46,819 nucleotides of DNA from Nitrospinota bacterium (lineage in GTDB: Bacteria; Nitrospinota; Nitrospinia; Nitrospinales; VA-1): assembly GCA_009873635.1 (NCBI GenBank), contig WAHY01000004.1, positions 34,054 through 80,872 of the forward strand. Reading direction: 5' to 3'. The position numbers were made by a program, and so were the translations under genes. Under the pieces are notes generated by a model. That model saw only the letters and a list, made by a program, of their open reading frames with translations, made no database searches and was not told where the DNA came from. Below are positions 9,826-18,864 of this stretch, one piece after another (the first letter of the stretch is position 1; every line of letters begins with the position of its first letter).

Positions 9826-11073
9826 TTAACTGGCCTGTTTTTTGTTTTCGTAAACCAACATGGGTTTTTCGCCTTTAAGGACTACATCGTCATTGATGAC
9901 AACCTCTTCCACTTCAGGTTTTGAAGGGAGGTCATACATGATATCGAGCATGGTTTCTTCCATAACTGCGCGCAGTCCCCTTGCCCCGGTTTTTCGTTCG
10001 GTTGCTTTTTCTGCAATGGCGCGTACTGCGGAGTCAGTAAATTTCAGTTTGGTGTTTTCAAACTCAAATAATTTTTTATATTGTTTTACTAACGCGTTCT
10101 TAGGTTCGGTCAAGACTTTTACCATGGCGTCAATAGTAAGTTCTTTCAGTGTGGCGACGGCTGAAAAACGTCCTACAAACTCTGGAATGAGTCCATACTT
10201 GAGGAGGTCTTCCGGCTGTGTCTTCTCAAAAATATCTTCTTCATCAATTTCCTTTTTGGAAACGACCTCTTGTCCGAAGCCGAGGCTTTTCTTTCCAATT
10301 CTGTTGCGAATCAAAGATCCAAGCCCAACGAAAGCACCGCCGCAGATGAAAAGGATATTGGTGGTGTTGACCTGTAAAAATTCCTGATGAGGGTGTTTAC
10401 GTCCACCCTGTGGGGGTACGCTGGCCGTTGTGCCCTCAATGATTTTCAAAAGTGCTTGTTGAACTCCTTCACCCGAGACATCACGTGTGATTGACAGATT
10501 TTCTGATTTTCTGGAAATTTTATCGATTTCATCAATGTAAATAATGCCACGCTCGGCTTTTTCAACATCGTAATCAGCGCTTTGCAAAAGTTTTAAGATG
10601 ATGTTCTCAACATCTTCACCGACATAACCGGCCTCTGTCAGCGTGGTCGCATCTACAATAGTGAAGGGAACATCAAGAATTCTCGCCAGGGTCTGTGCCA
10701 TGAGTGTTTTCCCGGACCCGGTCGGACCTATCAAGAGAACATTACTTTTTTGCAGTTCCACATCATCCATGTCGGCATTGGAATCGATTCTTTTGAAGTG
10801 ATTGTGAACCGCAACGGACAGGATTTTCTTACAGCGTTCCTGCCCAATAATATATTGGTTTAAATGTTTGTATAAATCATGTGGTTTGAGAAGGTGCTGG
10901 AAGTCTTCGCCCTTTTCCTGGGCCCACTCTTCCACCATTATTTCATTGCAAAGTTCAATACACTCGTCACAAATGTAGACACTTGGTCCGGCAATCAGTT
11001 TTTTGACTTCTTCCTGACTTTTACCACAAAATGAACAGCGGTAATTTCCGGTGGTTGTACTTTTCTTTGCCAT
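9826..11073 (-). CDS. clpX: ClpX, ATPase subunit of ClpXP protease
   Basis: ClpX recognises, unfolds and threads substrates into ClpP, and also acts as a chaperone. The 415 residues have the N-terminal zinc-binding domain (C13, C16, C35, C38), Walker A GPTGSGKT near residue 117, Walker [10 protein letters not shown], a pore loop with GYVGEDVE, and the IGF-type loop region ([13 protein letters not shown]) that docks on ClpP. It lies between clpP and lon in the standard order, with a 39-base gap from clpP and four bases before lon. Confidence 0.98.
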   Translation of the reverse strand: MAKKSTTTGNYRCSFCGKSQEEVKKLIAGPSVYICDECIELCNEIMVEEWAQEKGEDFQHLLKPHDLYKHLNQYIIGQERCKKILSVAVHNHFKRIDSNADMDDVELQKSNVLLIGPTGSGKTLMAQTLARILDVPFTIVDATTLTEAGYVGEDVENIILKLLQSADYDVEKAERGIIYIDEIDKISRKSENLSITRDVSGEGVQQALLKIIEGTTASVPPQGGRKHPHQEFLQVNTTNILFICGGAFVGLGSLIRNRIGKKSLGFGQEVVSKKEIDEEDIFEKTQPEDLLKYGLIPEFVGRFSAVATLKELTIDAMVKVLTEPKNALVKQYKKLFEFENTKLKFTDSAVRAIAEKATERKTGARGLRAVMEETMLDIMYDLPSKPEVEEVVINDDVVLKGEKPMLVYENKKQAS

Positions 11074-11112
11074 AAAGCCCTCGGTTTAGGTTGAATTGCT
11101 TATTCTATAGAA

Positions 11113-11748
11113 TCAACTCTTCTTTTTATTTTTATCATCTGAACCGGATTCATCCCGGTTAGCGATGACACTGTCAATGAGGCCATAACTTTTGGCTTCT
11201 TCTCCGGTCATATAATGATCCCTCTCGGTATCTTTGTTGACCTGGGAAATGTTTTTACCGGAATGCTTCGACAAAATACCGTCAAGGATAGCCCGGATTC
11301 TGGTAATCTCCTTTGCCTGGATTTCAATATCGGTGTGTTGACCTTGAAATCCACCACTGGGTTGATGGATCATGATACGGGAATGTGGTAGGGCAAACCT
11401 CTTTTTAGGCGCCCCGGCAGCTAGAAGCAATGCCCCCATACTGGCTGCCTGACCTATGCAAATAGTCTGAACATCGGGTTTGATATATTGCATGGTGTCA
11501 TAGATTGCCATTCCCGAACTGACCTGTCCTCCCGGGCTGTTTATATAAAGATAGATATCCTGATCAGGCTCATCTGACTCAAGAAATAGCAGCTGGGCAA
11601 TGATCAGGTTAGCCATATGATCTTCAATAGCACTTCCTATAAAAATGATGCGATCTTTAAGCAGGCGTGAATAAATATCGTAAGATCTCTCGCCTCTGCT
11701 GGTTTGTTCAACTACGATGGGTACCAACTGGTTGTATGTTTCTGTCAT
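11113..11748 (-). CDS. clpP: ClpP, proteolytic subunit of Clp protease
   Basis: ClpP is the self-compartmentalised serine peptidase of ClpXP. The 211 residues include the catalytic triad: S103 in GQAASMGA, H128 in [10 protein letters not shown], and D177 in TERDHYM, matching the usual spacing. The N-terminal segment [22 protein letters not shown] is typical. The C-terminus is short and polar ([13 protein letters not shown]). A stem-loop lies between tig and this gene, so clpP may have its own promoter or be attenuated relative to tig. Confidence 0.98.
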   Translation of the reverse strand: MTETYNQLVPIVVEQTSRGERSYDIYSRLLKDRIIFIGSAIEDHMANLIIAQLLFLESDEPDQDIYLYINSPGGQVSSGMAIYDTMQYIKPDVQTICIGQAASMGALLLAAGAPKKRFALPHSRIMIHQPSGGFQGQHTDIEIQAKEITRIRAILDGILSKHSGKNISQVNKDTERDHYMTGEEAKSYGLIDSVIANRDESGSDDKNKKKS

Positions 11749-11789
11749 GATTTTCTCGAGATTAGAAATTGGGCAAGGAAAAACTTTTA

Positions 11790-11812
11790 TCTGGACCGGA
11801 ATGCGGTCCAGA
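11790..11812 (-). terminator. Stem-loop between tig and clpP, possible terminator or attenuator
   Basis: A perfect 9-bp stem (TCTGGACCG / CGGTCCAGA) with a 5-base loop is followed on the minus strand by TAAAAGTTTTT. The T-run is a few bases away, so termination is likely partial. It would reduce read-through from tig into clpP-clpX-lon. Confidence 0.55.
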
Positions 11813-11872
11813 AACTGTTTTTTGCTTGTAAGTCATTAAAAAATAATTAGATATCTTTGTAATGGTTGATTT

Positions 11873-13216
11873 TTAATTATCAGCAATTAAATCTTTTCTG
11901 TCAACTATTTCTTCTTTGATCGTAACTTTTTCAAGTGCGGCGTCGAGGGTTTTATCTCTTTTCATTCGGCTATGAAGGCGGGCCAAAACCCCGTTTTTTT
12001 CCCATTCGCGTTTTATCTGTTGCAGGTTGCCCCCACCCAATAATTTGGACATGTTTTCGACTTCTTTCTCCAGCTCTTCTTCGCTGACCTGGGAATCAAG
12101 ATCACGGGATAACTGGTCGAGTATCAATTCTTCCTGAAGAGCTTTCATGGCAGGTTCACGATATTGTTTGAGCTGCTCAGGTGTTACTTCTGTACCATGA
12201 TCATGGTCATGATCGTGATCGTGTTTTTGCCCTCCTGCTTTCTCCTGTGTTTTCCTGGCTTGCTCGACCATGAACTTGACTTGCTCTTTAATCAGGCCTT
12301 CAGGTAGATCGATTTGGTTTTGTTCGCTGATTTTCTCCGTCAGCTGTTTTTTTATCGCTTTACGAGCTTCTTTGCGTTCAAACTCTTCCAACTCAGAGCG
12401 AATCTTCTTATTCATGTCATCCAGGCTTTCAAAGTCTTTGTCCACGATATTTCTGGCGAACTCATCGTCGAGATCGGGTAGCTTTTGTACCTGAATGCCT
12501 TTCAGGACAATTTGAAAGTCGACATCTTTTCCGGCTATTTCCTTGTTGTGGTAGTCCTCGGGAACTTGAACCGTGATGTCACGTGTCTCGCCAATTTCCA
12601 TTCCAATCATTCCCTTGTCCAGTCCCTCAATCAATTGCCCACCACCTGCCTGAATGATTTGGTCTTTTGCCATTCCTCCTTCAAAGGGCTCGTCGCCAAT
12701 CTTACTGGTAAAATCTATCTTCAGCAAATCCTTGTCTTGTGCGGGCCGGTCGGTCACATCGACATTCGCAGCTTTATGTTGGCGCATTGTTTCGATTGTT
12801 TTATTGATATCATCTTCGGTGATCCTCGGGGTTTTCATTTCCAGTTCTATGCTCGAGAAGTCCTTGATTTCCAATGTGGGGAGCACTTCGATAGAAGCAG
12901 AAACTGAAATATCTGTGCCTTCTTCGGCACTGACATCCATGACATGGGGTTGACCCACTGCCCTGAGGTCTTTTTCGACAATGGCTTTATTGAGTTGGTC
13001 GCTGATCAGGCTGCTCAATACTTCCCTTTTTACTTCCGGGCCAAACTTTTTTTCCAGCATGGCTATGGGAACTTTTCCTTTTCGGAATCCGGGAACATTA
13101 ACCTCTCTCCCAAGCTTCTTGTAATACTCTTTCAGTTTAGTATCGTAATCCTGATGAGGGATTTCGAACTTGATTTTTTTATTGCAGGAATCAACGTCTT
13201 CTATCTCAATCTTCAT
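11873..13216 (-). CDS. tig: Trigger factor with a His-Asp-rich insertion
   Basis: Trigger factor is the ribosome-bound chaperone and peptidyl-prolyl isomerase that meets nascent chains. The 447 residues start MKIEIEDVD; the ribosome-docking loop is the GFRKGKVP segment (signature GFRxGKxP) near residue 40. The FKBP-like domain covers about 155-240 and the helical C-terminal domain follows. The open frame extends upstream through the tRNA-Leu gene, but that extension is only tRNA sequence read as protein. The ATG at 13214-13216, preceded by GGAAAT, is the real start. Oddity: five His alternate with Asp at residues 332-340 in the C-terminal domain, a possible metal-binding patch not standard for the family. 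Confidence 0.96.
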   Translation of the reverse strand: MKIEIEDVDSCNKKIKFEIPHQDYDTKLKEYYKKLGREVNVPGFRKGKVPIAMLEKKFGPEVKREVLSSLISDQLNKAIVEKDLRAVGQPHVMDVSAEEGTDISVSASIEVLPTLEIKDFSSIELEMKTPRITEDDINKTIETMRQHKAANVDVTDRPAQDKDLLKIDFTSKIGDEPFEGGMAKDQIIQAGGGQLIEGLDKGMIGMEIGETRDITVQVPEDYHNKEIAGKDVDFQIVLKGIQVQKLPDLDDEFARNIVDKDFESLDDMNKKIRSELEEFERKEARKAIKKQLTEKISEQNQIDLPEGLIKEQVKFMVEQARKTQEKAGGQKHDHDHDHDHGTEVTPEQLKQYREPAMKALQEELILDQLSRDLDSQVSEEELEKEVENMSKLLGGGNLQQIKREWEKNGVLARLHSRMKRDKTLDAALEKVTIKEEIVDRKDLIADN

Positions 13217-13238
13217 AAATTTCCAACCCGTTAAAGAG

Positions 13239-13318
<80 letters not shown>

Positions 13319-13441
13319 ATTTATAAATCAATGTTTTAATATTTTAGTTACCCGGATTTTTCAGCTGTTTTGTGGGCTGACCCCTCGCAGAAAACCTCTA
13401 TAAGCAATATATCATTTAATGAGAACGGATTCTGCAAATAT

Positions 13442-13963
13442 CTAGATTTCAGGGGATTTTTCATCTTTTTCCATCTCGGAGTGCAGATTCGAGATTTCCT
13501 GCTGGAGGTTTTCGAAATCGACTTGCCCTTTTTCGCAATACTTTCTGAGGTAGGAGTACATGATGAACACGCAAGTCCATTCATCAAAAATTTCTTCACT
13601 GTTTTCGCAACGTTTCTCCAAAGCGGATAAGCTGTTTTCAATCTGTTCCATTAACTTGCAGAAATTAAGGACCTCATTATTTGTATCCAGCTCTTCATCA
13701 ATTTTCAGGTTGCCAACTTTATGTTCATTGGGTGAGTCCCTGAGTGCCTGATACTGGTCTTCAATCTGTTCCAGATCGATTCCAGAGCTTTCACAGTAAA
13801 GCCGTAAATTACTGAAGCTGATAAACAGGCATTCATATCCACCTATTTCAGTAGTTTCCTCATTCTCATCCGATACCAAATGGGAAATATCTTCTTCGAT
13901 AGCGTCAAGCATGTCAAAGAAACCATCGAGTGGAGTTTGGTTGTTGGAATCGCTCTGGCCCAT
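13442..13963 (-). CDS. Small acidic protein with an internal duplication
   Basis: No known family is recognised. The 173 residues are acidic, predicted helical, with no signal peptide or membrane segment, so a cytosolic protein is likely. Residues 43-77 and 129-163 are two copies of one module, with 12 of 35 positions identical. They share the pattern C-x-F-I-x-x-S-x-L-R-x-Y-C-E, with the two Cys 12 apart in each copy. Each copy is preceded by an acidic helix. The start is four bases after the beta-helix gene, so the two are cotranscribed. A role as a small regulatory or binding protein can only be guessed. Confidence 0.7.
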   Translation of the reverse strand: MGQSDSNNQTPLDGFFDMLDAIEEDISHLVSDENEETTEIGGYECLFISFSNLRLYCESSGIDLEQIEDQYQALRDSPNEHKVGNLKIDEELDTNNEVLNFCKLMEQIENSLSALEKRCENSEEIFDEWTCVFIMYSYLRKYCEKGQVDFENLQQEISNLHSEMEKDEKSPEI

Positions 13964-13967
13964 TAAT

Positions 13968-14765
13968 TTATACTGATCTGGGTTTTCGATCTTTCGGAAC
14001 GACCCTGGCGTTGGCTTGGTAATAGCCTTTGGGGAGGGTCAGGCCTGGGTAGACCCAGACTTCTTTCCCGACCAATGTACCTGGGCAGATAATAGCATTA
14101 CAACCAAGCTCCGCGTTGTCGCCGATCACTGCGCCCAGTTTTTCCATTCCGGTGTCCAGGGTTTCAGAATCGAGGGGAATGTTGATAGGTTTTATGTAGC
14201 CCTTGAGCTTTTCATCAGCACTTCTAAATTGCAGATTGGCCAGTTTCGATCCAGCGCCAAGGTTCACATGGCTTCCAATGATGCTGTCGCCAATGTAATT
14301 GAAATGTCCGGCTTCAGTATGATCCATGATAATGCTGTTTTTTAATTCTGTTGTATGGCCTATCACACAGTGGTTGCCAATCAGCGCGTTTCCTCGTATA
14401 TAGGCCCCTTGCCTGATGTCGCAATCTTCGCCTATTATTGCGGGTCCTTTTATTATGGCCGAAGGTTCTAACTGGGTTCCCTTGCCAATGAATATATCCA
14501 GTTCTTTCAAATAAACAGGCTCAGCCATTTCAATCCAGTTTTCAACATAAATGCCCTTACCACCCCGGTGAAAACTGGATGAATCCAGGGTGGTTTTCAC
14601 ACCCTGCAAATGGGATACATAGGATCCACTTTGAGCTTTTTGATTTAATAGCTTTTCCAATATGGAACCCAATGTTTTCAAAGGGTCCCACACTCTTTCG
14701 CAATCTGCAAAGATCTCGCTGTATGGTTCTTTCAAGTCTGAAAAAAACAGGTTTATATCTTTCAC
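13968..14765 (-). CDS. Left-handed beta-helix protein of sugar-nucleotidyltransferase C-terminal type
   Basis: The 265 residues contain hexapeptide repeats typical of the C-terminal domain of GlmU-like sugar-1-phosphate nucleotidyl- or acyltransferases: AIIKGPAIIGEDCDIRQGAYI, GNALIGNHCVIGH, DSIIGSHVNLGAG, GAVIGDNAELGCN. The N-terminal pyrophosphorylase motif (LxxGxGTRM) is absent, so this is a stand-alone beta-helix domain. The start is GTG at 14763-14765 with a strong GGAGG seven bases upstream. That ribosome site overlaps the outer edge of the repeat pair R3/R4. It sits between a phosphohexomutase and the duplicated-module protein. An acyltransferase or a regulatory subunit is possible. Confidence 0.8.
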   Translation of the reverse strand: MKDINLFFSDLKEPYSEIFADCERVWDPLKTLGSILEKLLNQKAQSGSYVSHLQGVKTTLDSSSFHRGGKGIYVENWIEMAEPVYLKELDIFIGKGTQLEPSAIIKGPAIIGEDCDIRQGAYIRGNALIGNHCVIGHTTELKNSIIMDHTEAGHFNYIGDSIIGSHVNLGAGSKLANLQFRSADEKLKGYIKPINIPLDSETLDTGMEKLGAVIGDNAELGCNAIICPGTLVGKEVWVYPGLTLPKGYYQANARVVPKDRKPRSV

Positions 14766-14776
14766 AAAATACCTCC

Positions 14777-14874
14777 ACTAGGCATGTTGCCAACGAGCAA
14801 TGGCTTTTGCTGCCTGAAAATATCTCTCTCGGCTTAAAGAGCTAATGCTAATTGCTACCCTTGCTAGAGGGGCT
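14777..14874 (+). repeat. Palindromic interspersed repeat, copy R3
   Basis: This 98-base unit begins actaggcatgttgccaacg and is followed directly by a second copy, R4. Its terminal stem is CCCTT-GCTA-GAGGG at 14858-14871, with one T-G wobble. It is almost identical to R1 in the left half. Confidence 0.75.
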
Positions 14875-14977
14875 ACTAGGCATGTTGCCAACGAGCAATG
14901 GCTTTTAATGGCCGAAAGTTTTTATCTCGGCTGAAAATTAACTGTTAATTGCCTCCCCTGCCAAGGGGTTAGTGGAG
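14875..14977 (+). repeat. Palindromic interspersed repeat, copy R4, tandem to R3
   Basis: The left part repeats R3 (actaggcatgttgccaacg and onward), the middle diverges, and the end carries CCCCT-GCCA-AGGGG at 14955-14968. The unit closes with TAGTGGAG at 14970-14977, the exact reverse complement of CTCCACTA at 14773-14780. R3 plus R4 is therefore bounded by 8-base inverted repeats. The right boundary overlaps the mutase stop codon. Confidence 0.7.
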
Positions 14978-17026
14978 TATATACCACTTGCCGAGCGGGG
15001 TCAGTCTGTTTCCTTCCGGACTGGGTTGAATCAAGTTTTGTTTTCTCATCTCATCGATCAGCCTGGACCTGTATTGTTTTTTTATTTCAAGTTTTTCGTC
15101 AATCACTGGTTGAGACGCTATTTGGCTGAGAGCGTACAATTCCATTTTGTATAAAGCGTGTTCGGGGTCTTTAAGTAGAGAGAACAAAAGCTTTTGGGTT
15201 TCGATTCCTATTTTTTTCAGTTTGCCGGCATCTGATTTTCTGCCACGCAAATTGACACTGATTTTATTTTCGGTGCCTGAATTTCTAACAAAGACACCGG
15301 CTTTTCCCGCTGCAAGGGAAATGTATAACATATCTGGATCATCAGGGAAATTGCGGGTTTTGCAGGTATAACCATTTAGTTTTGCTGTCTGATATATTTG
15401 TTTTTTTACTTTTTTCCAAACAGAAGAATCCCTGCAGAACATTTCCTGACGTATGTAATAAGTATAAAGAGTGGATTTAAAACCTGGAGGAAAAGGTTGT
15501 CGAATGGACTGGATATACTTTTCCGGTTTAAGGGTTTTTGCCAGATGTTCGGTCGAGGCGAAAGTGTTGAGGGCGCTTTTTAACCCGTTACCGGAATACA
15601 CCTGTAAGCTTTTTTTGTCAGGCAGGGTCAGGAAGCCGGTTGTGATATTGTGTCCCGTTTCCTCGCTGCCTACTGCTAAAATATCGCTTCCGGGTACATC
15701 AGGGTTTTCGCCAATGGAAGCATCAAGTTCGATAAGAGGTTTTATACTTGTCACACCAGATTTTTGTAACGGTTTGATCTTATTTTTAAGTTGTGACTGC
15801 TTTTTCTTTGCAAGCTTGGCAGTGAGCAGTTTTTGCTCTATCAGAGCTAAACGTATTTTAAGCAGAATCCATTTGTCACCTACAGCGGTTAGAAGTGGGT
15901 TTAATCCGATAGACCTTGCATAGGTAGAAGCATTGAGGTCACTTTCTACAGTATTGATATAAAGGGATCCTCTGCAATTATCTTGAGATACCAGATATTG
16001 CGCCTGCAAAATGGCCGTTTCATCTCCACTCAAGACCCATACGATGTCTTTAAAAGGGTCGTACTCCAGCCTGAAAAAACGGTCGCCATCGGCATCGAAG
16101 ATCGCAGCGGCGATTCTTTTTTTACCGGATTTTGCAGCTTTCCTGTGAGCCCGCGCAATTTCGAAAAGTTTTGTAACAGCTTTATGGCGATAAAATCGAC
16201 CGCCAGGTTTTGCTATCATTTCTGAGGATATGTATGGACATCCTTCAAGATCTGCGACTCCTGATCGCAAATTGACGGCACCACTCTTGCCTGCGTTCAC
16301 TTCATAGACCTTGTTTACTCCAGCATCTCGAAATATTTGTGCGGCTATTCCCGACAGCGAGCCATAGGCCGGGTCTACAATCAGTATGAGGGATTTAAAA
16401 TAGTCTCGAGAATCGATCCAGGAGTTTTCAGGTTGGAGGGAAAAGTTCCGAAAAAGTTCTAGCGCTTTTTCTCGACAATTTGTTTGTCTTCCCTTTATGG
16501 AAGTCTTTTTTAAATTAGCAAAGTTTTGTTTGATAATACTTTGGGTCAAAATGGCATCATCAGCTGGTAAGGGCTTCATACCATGAAAGGGTAGAAAGAG
16601 TTTAATGCCATTCTGGTCTTTGGGGTTGTGGGAGGCTGTAACCATTATCCCACCATCAGTTCGTTCATGAAGCATGAATAGAGGCACCAGGGGGGTTGGG
16701 ACGATACCCAGAACGAGTGCATTACCCCCTGCTTTGCGTACTCCCCGAATAACCGCATCCGTAAAAATACCTGAAGGGTCTCTCGGGTCCCATCCGATTA
16801 CAATAGTTTTGTTGGAAGTTTTTTTTCCGGGCTGGTTTTTTACAAAACAAAATGCATAGAGTTCCATGAACTCTTCTGTAATCCATCCCTTTTCCAGAAA
16901 AACCTGCTGAGGGGTTTTTCTCCCGCATTCAGAATCTTTAGCCAGCCTGATTTCCCTACGCACTCCATCTGTACCCTGCAGACGGTAGGGTGCGGTTTTT
17001 GGCAATGAACTTGTTTTTTGTTTCAT
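14969..17026 (-). CDS. Phosphohexomutase (phosphoglucomutase/phosphomannomutase family), large form
   Basis: The family interconverts hexose 6- and 1-phosphates through a phosphoserine. About 685 residues are coded, longer than the usual 450-550. The phosphoserine is about S132 in TASHNPKDQNG. The metal site is DADGDR, the sugar-recognition loop is GSEETGHN and the phosphate-binding loop is RNSGTENK. Extra length comes from basic linkers around the third domain and from a C-terminal helical extension after the phosphate loop. I prefer the ATG at 17024-17026; a GTG at 17057-17059 would add 11 residues, and neither has a clear Shine-Dalgarno. Substrate (glucose, mannose or glucosamine) cannot be settled. 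Confidence 0.88.
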   Translation of the reverse strand: MKQKTSSLPKTAPYRLQGTDGVRREIRLAKDSECGRKTPQQVFLEKGWITEEFMELYAFCFVKNQPGKKTSNKTIVIGWDPRDPSGIFTDAVIRGVRKAGGNALVLGIVPTPLVPLFMLHERTDGGIMVTASHNPKDQNGIKLFLPFHGMKPLPADDAILTQSIIKQNFANLKKTSIKGRQTNCREKALELFRNFSLQPENSWIDSRDYFKSLILIVDPAYGSLSGIAAQIFRDAGVNKVYEVNAGKSGAVNLRSGVADLEGCPYISSEMIAKPGGRFYRHKAVTKLFEIARAHRKAAKSGKKRIAAAIFDADGDRFFRLEYDPFKDIVWVLSGDETAILQAQYLVSQDNCRGSLYINTVESDLNASTYARSIGLNPLLTAVGDKWILLKIRLALIEQKLLTAKLAKKKQSQLKNKIKPLQKSGVTSIKPLIELDASIGENPDVPGSDILAVGSEETGHNITTGFLTLPDKKSLQVYSGNGLKSALNTFASTEHLAKTLKPEKYIQSIRQPFPPGFKSTLYTYYIRQEMFCRDSSVWKKVKKQIYQTAKLNGYTCKTRNFPDDPDMLYISLAAGKAGVFVRNSGTENKISVNLRGRKSDAGKLKKIGIETQKLLFSLLKDPEHALYKMELYALSQIASQPVIDEKLEIKKQYRSRLIDEMRKQNLIQPSPEGNRLTPLGKWYILH

Positions 17027-17128
17027 GAAAATTTGAATATTCAGAAAAAAGGAGGTCACCAGCGGTCCGGTGATTGTAACATAGCGCCTCTAAAAGAAAG
17101 AAGATGGACAGTTGTATTTATAAGTAAT

Positions 17129-17146
17129 GAGCCTGATTTTAGGCTC
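17129..17146. other. Perfect inverted repeat upstream of the mutase
   Basis: GAGCCT-GATTTT-AGGCTC, a 6-bp stem with a 6-base loop. It lies 103 bases upstream of the mutase start and 115 bases upstream of the small ORF, so it could be an operator or a short hairpin for either. No T-run follows. Confidence 0.3.
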
Positions 17147-17261
17147 TTAGAGCATTGAAAATTAAAAGGATTTGATGGATTTTAAATTGTGGGGAGGTTA
17201 AAATTAATTCATCCCATAAAAATAATCATATTAATTATCTGATTTTAAAGGGGGTAGGGTT

Positions 17262-17411
17262 ATGGCATTTAACGCTTATGTGAGTAAAGAAACCGTTGAT
17301 GCGGTGATTCGAACATCGGGGGAGAAAATAGAAGGGAAGATTTCGAAATTCCCAAGCAATCGTCTTTTGGATATGCTGAATCAGGGACCAGTCATCACTC
17401 CTCATATTTAG
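17262..17411 (+). CDS. 49-residue small ORF, possibly a truncated gene
   Basis: An ATG with a strong purine-rich ribosome site (GGGGGTAGGG) opens a 49-codon frame beginning MAFNAYVSKETVDAVIR and ending ...MLNQGPVITPHI. The composition looks like a real protein. Codons 43-47 lie within a 16-base sequence that recurs exactly at 18950-18965. Reading on from that second copy in the same frame would replace the last two residues by SFLLADHLLATP and a stop. The gene may thus have been cut by an insertion. No family is recognised with confidence. Confidence 0.5.
   Translation: MAFNAYVSKETVDAVIRTSGEKIEGKISKFPSNRLLDMLNQGPVITPHI
17387..17402 (+). repeat. 16-base direct repeat, left copy
   Basis: ACCAGTCATCACTCCT is repeated exactly at 18950-18965, 1563 bases away and in the same orientation. 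It overlaps codons near the end of the small ORF. It could be a target-site or recombination footprint. Confidence 0.55.
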
Positions 17412-17443
17412 CCCTTCGTTCCTCTAGCTCTCGCAACCTCGGC

Positions 17444-17509
17444 ATCACTCTGCTAATCGGATGAGAATACTAACAATTTTCCATTATTACGGCTGGTTTA
17501 ACAGAAGTT
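17444..17509 (+). repeat. 66-base direct repeat, left copy
   Basis: Matches 18865-18930 at 58 of 66 positions with no gaps, same orientation, starting atcactctgctaatcggatg. The two copies flank the secreted-protein gene at 17588-18436. A TATAAT lies just past this copy at 17516-17521, so it may contribute to that gene's promoter region. Confidence 0.75.
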
Positions 17510-17587
17510 GGATCATATAATTTTCATGCAAGAAAAATAATTTTAGTGTATATTTAAAATTTCACCAAAAATTTATGAGAGACCAAA

Positions 17588-18436
17588 ATGTTTAAAATAA
17601 GATTTTTACAATTTATTTTATATGTCGTGTTTACGGGTATTTTTGTTTCAGGGGCTTCTGCTGGACCTGTTGAAGAGACCCCTATGCAAATGTCAATTAA
17701 AGAAAATCACTACGATACGCTAAAAGATTTCACTAAATCGAGCGCGCAGATTCCTGAAATTTCTTATGAAAATTTACCTTCTCTTCCGATTGATAATTCA
17801 CTTAAAAAAAAGCTGAAAACAGTTTCCGATTCAAGACCTGAAGTAAAAAATGAGCAAGACTGTGTTGCTCAGACTAATGAACTTGATAAAAGACGAACTG
17901 CTGTTCAAGAGCGCGGTGGCATTTGGCATATTTTTGAAAGTGTTAAAGAGATAAAAGAATATACCAACTATGGTATGCAACTCGACAGTCAAATGAATCG
18001 ACTGGTGCACTCATTAAAGTATCTTTGCGGAGCTACTAAAGGCATGCAGTTGAACGGCTGGGGTAGAGAAAAAGTAGAAGAGTTGCAAAAGTTAGGAAAA
18101 GAAAAAATGCTGGAAAAGTATATTGCCTTTGGTGATGCTAAAGGTGATATTGAAATATGGATAAAATATGCAGAGATTGCTATCGAAAGTAAAAAGCGCA
18201 ATATTCCCTTTTCCAAAGTCAGAGAATCTATATCTCGTTCAGAAAATATGGTCACCATGTACGAAGAGCTTTCGTTGCGAAAAATAAATGAGGATAATAA
18301 AAATTCTTTTTATTTAGAGGCTTCCACTTTACTGAGTACGATTAATGATAGTTTTAAATCTGACCCAAATATCGCCTTGGCTATTGAGGAAGAAAACCTC
18401 TTATCCCATACAGATCTAGAAGCAGACTCCGCGTAA
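17588..18436 (+). CDS. Unassigned secreted protein, paralogue of the lipoprotein at 5.4 kb
   Basis: No known family is recognised. The 282 residues start with a Sec signal peptide; the likely cleavage is after ASA at about residue 25. Unlike its paralogue it has no lipobox, so it should be soluble in the periplasm or exported. The core domain (about residue 85 onward) shares C92, C147 and GMQLDSQMNRLV with the lipoprotein, as well as later ASTLLS.IN.SF and DP.IALA.. segments. It is predicted mostly helical. The gene stands alone, is AT-rich compared with its neighbours, and is bracketed by 66-base and 16-base direct repeats. This suggests the copy arrived by duplication or transfer. Confidence 0.75.
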   Translation: MFKIRFLQFILYVVFTGIFVSGASAGPVEETPMQMSIKENHYDTLKDFTKSSAQIPEISYENLPSLPIDNSLKKKLKTVSDSRPEVKNEQDCVAQTNELDKRRTAVQERGGIWHIFESVKEIKEYTNYGMQLDSQMNRLVHSLKYLCGATKGMQLNGWGREKVEELQKLGKEKMLEKYIAFGDAKGDIEIWIKYAEIAIESKKRNIPFSKVRESISRSENMVTMYEELSLRKINEDNKNSFYLEASTLLSTINDSFKSDPNIALAIEEENLLSHTDLEADSA

Positions 18437-18864
18437 TATTGACAGATCATACCTGATAAGCAGGCAATGTCAGGTTGGGAAATTGAAATCAGACGTGGTT
18501 TGCGGTATTTTGCCGCACTCTATTGACGAGATTTGAAATCATTCTAAAAAGGCAGAGCAGGCTTTAGAGAAGTCTACTGAACAGTTAGCACATATTACTC
18601 AGAGTCCAGCCCTAATGGTTATGTGTTTGAACTATTTAAGTGGAGTTTTAGTGTAGTCGATAGCATGTAAAGATCGTTGAAAAGAAATTAGTGATCGACC
18701 TAAGATTTGACTTCAGTATTTAGCCCCGTTGAGATTTGAGTTTGGTTGTGGAACGTTGTTTCTCGTTTTTCTATTTTCTGTTGTCCTGCCTTGCTCAGCG
18801 GCAAAGAAAGAAAAAAACAGAAATAATTGCACAAGGATGTAAGCGTATGTAAAAAATGTGCTAA

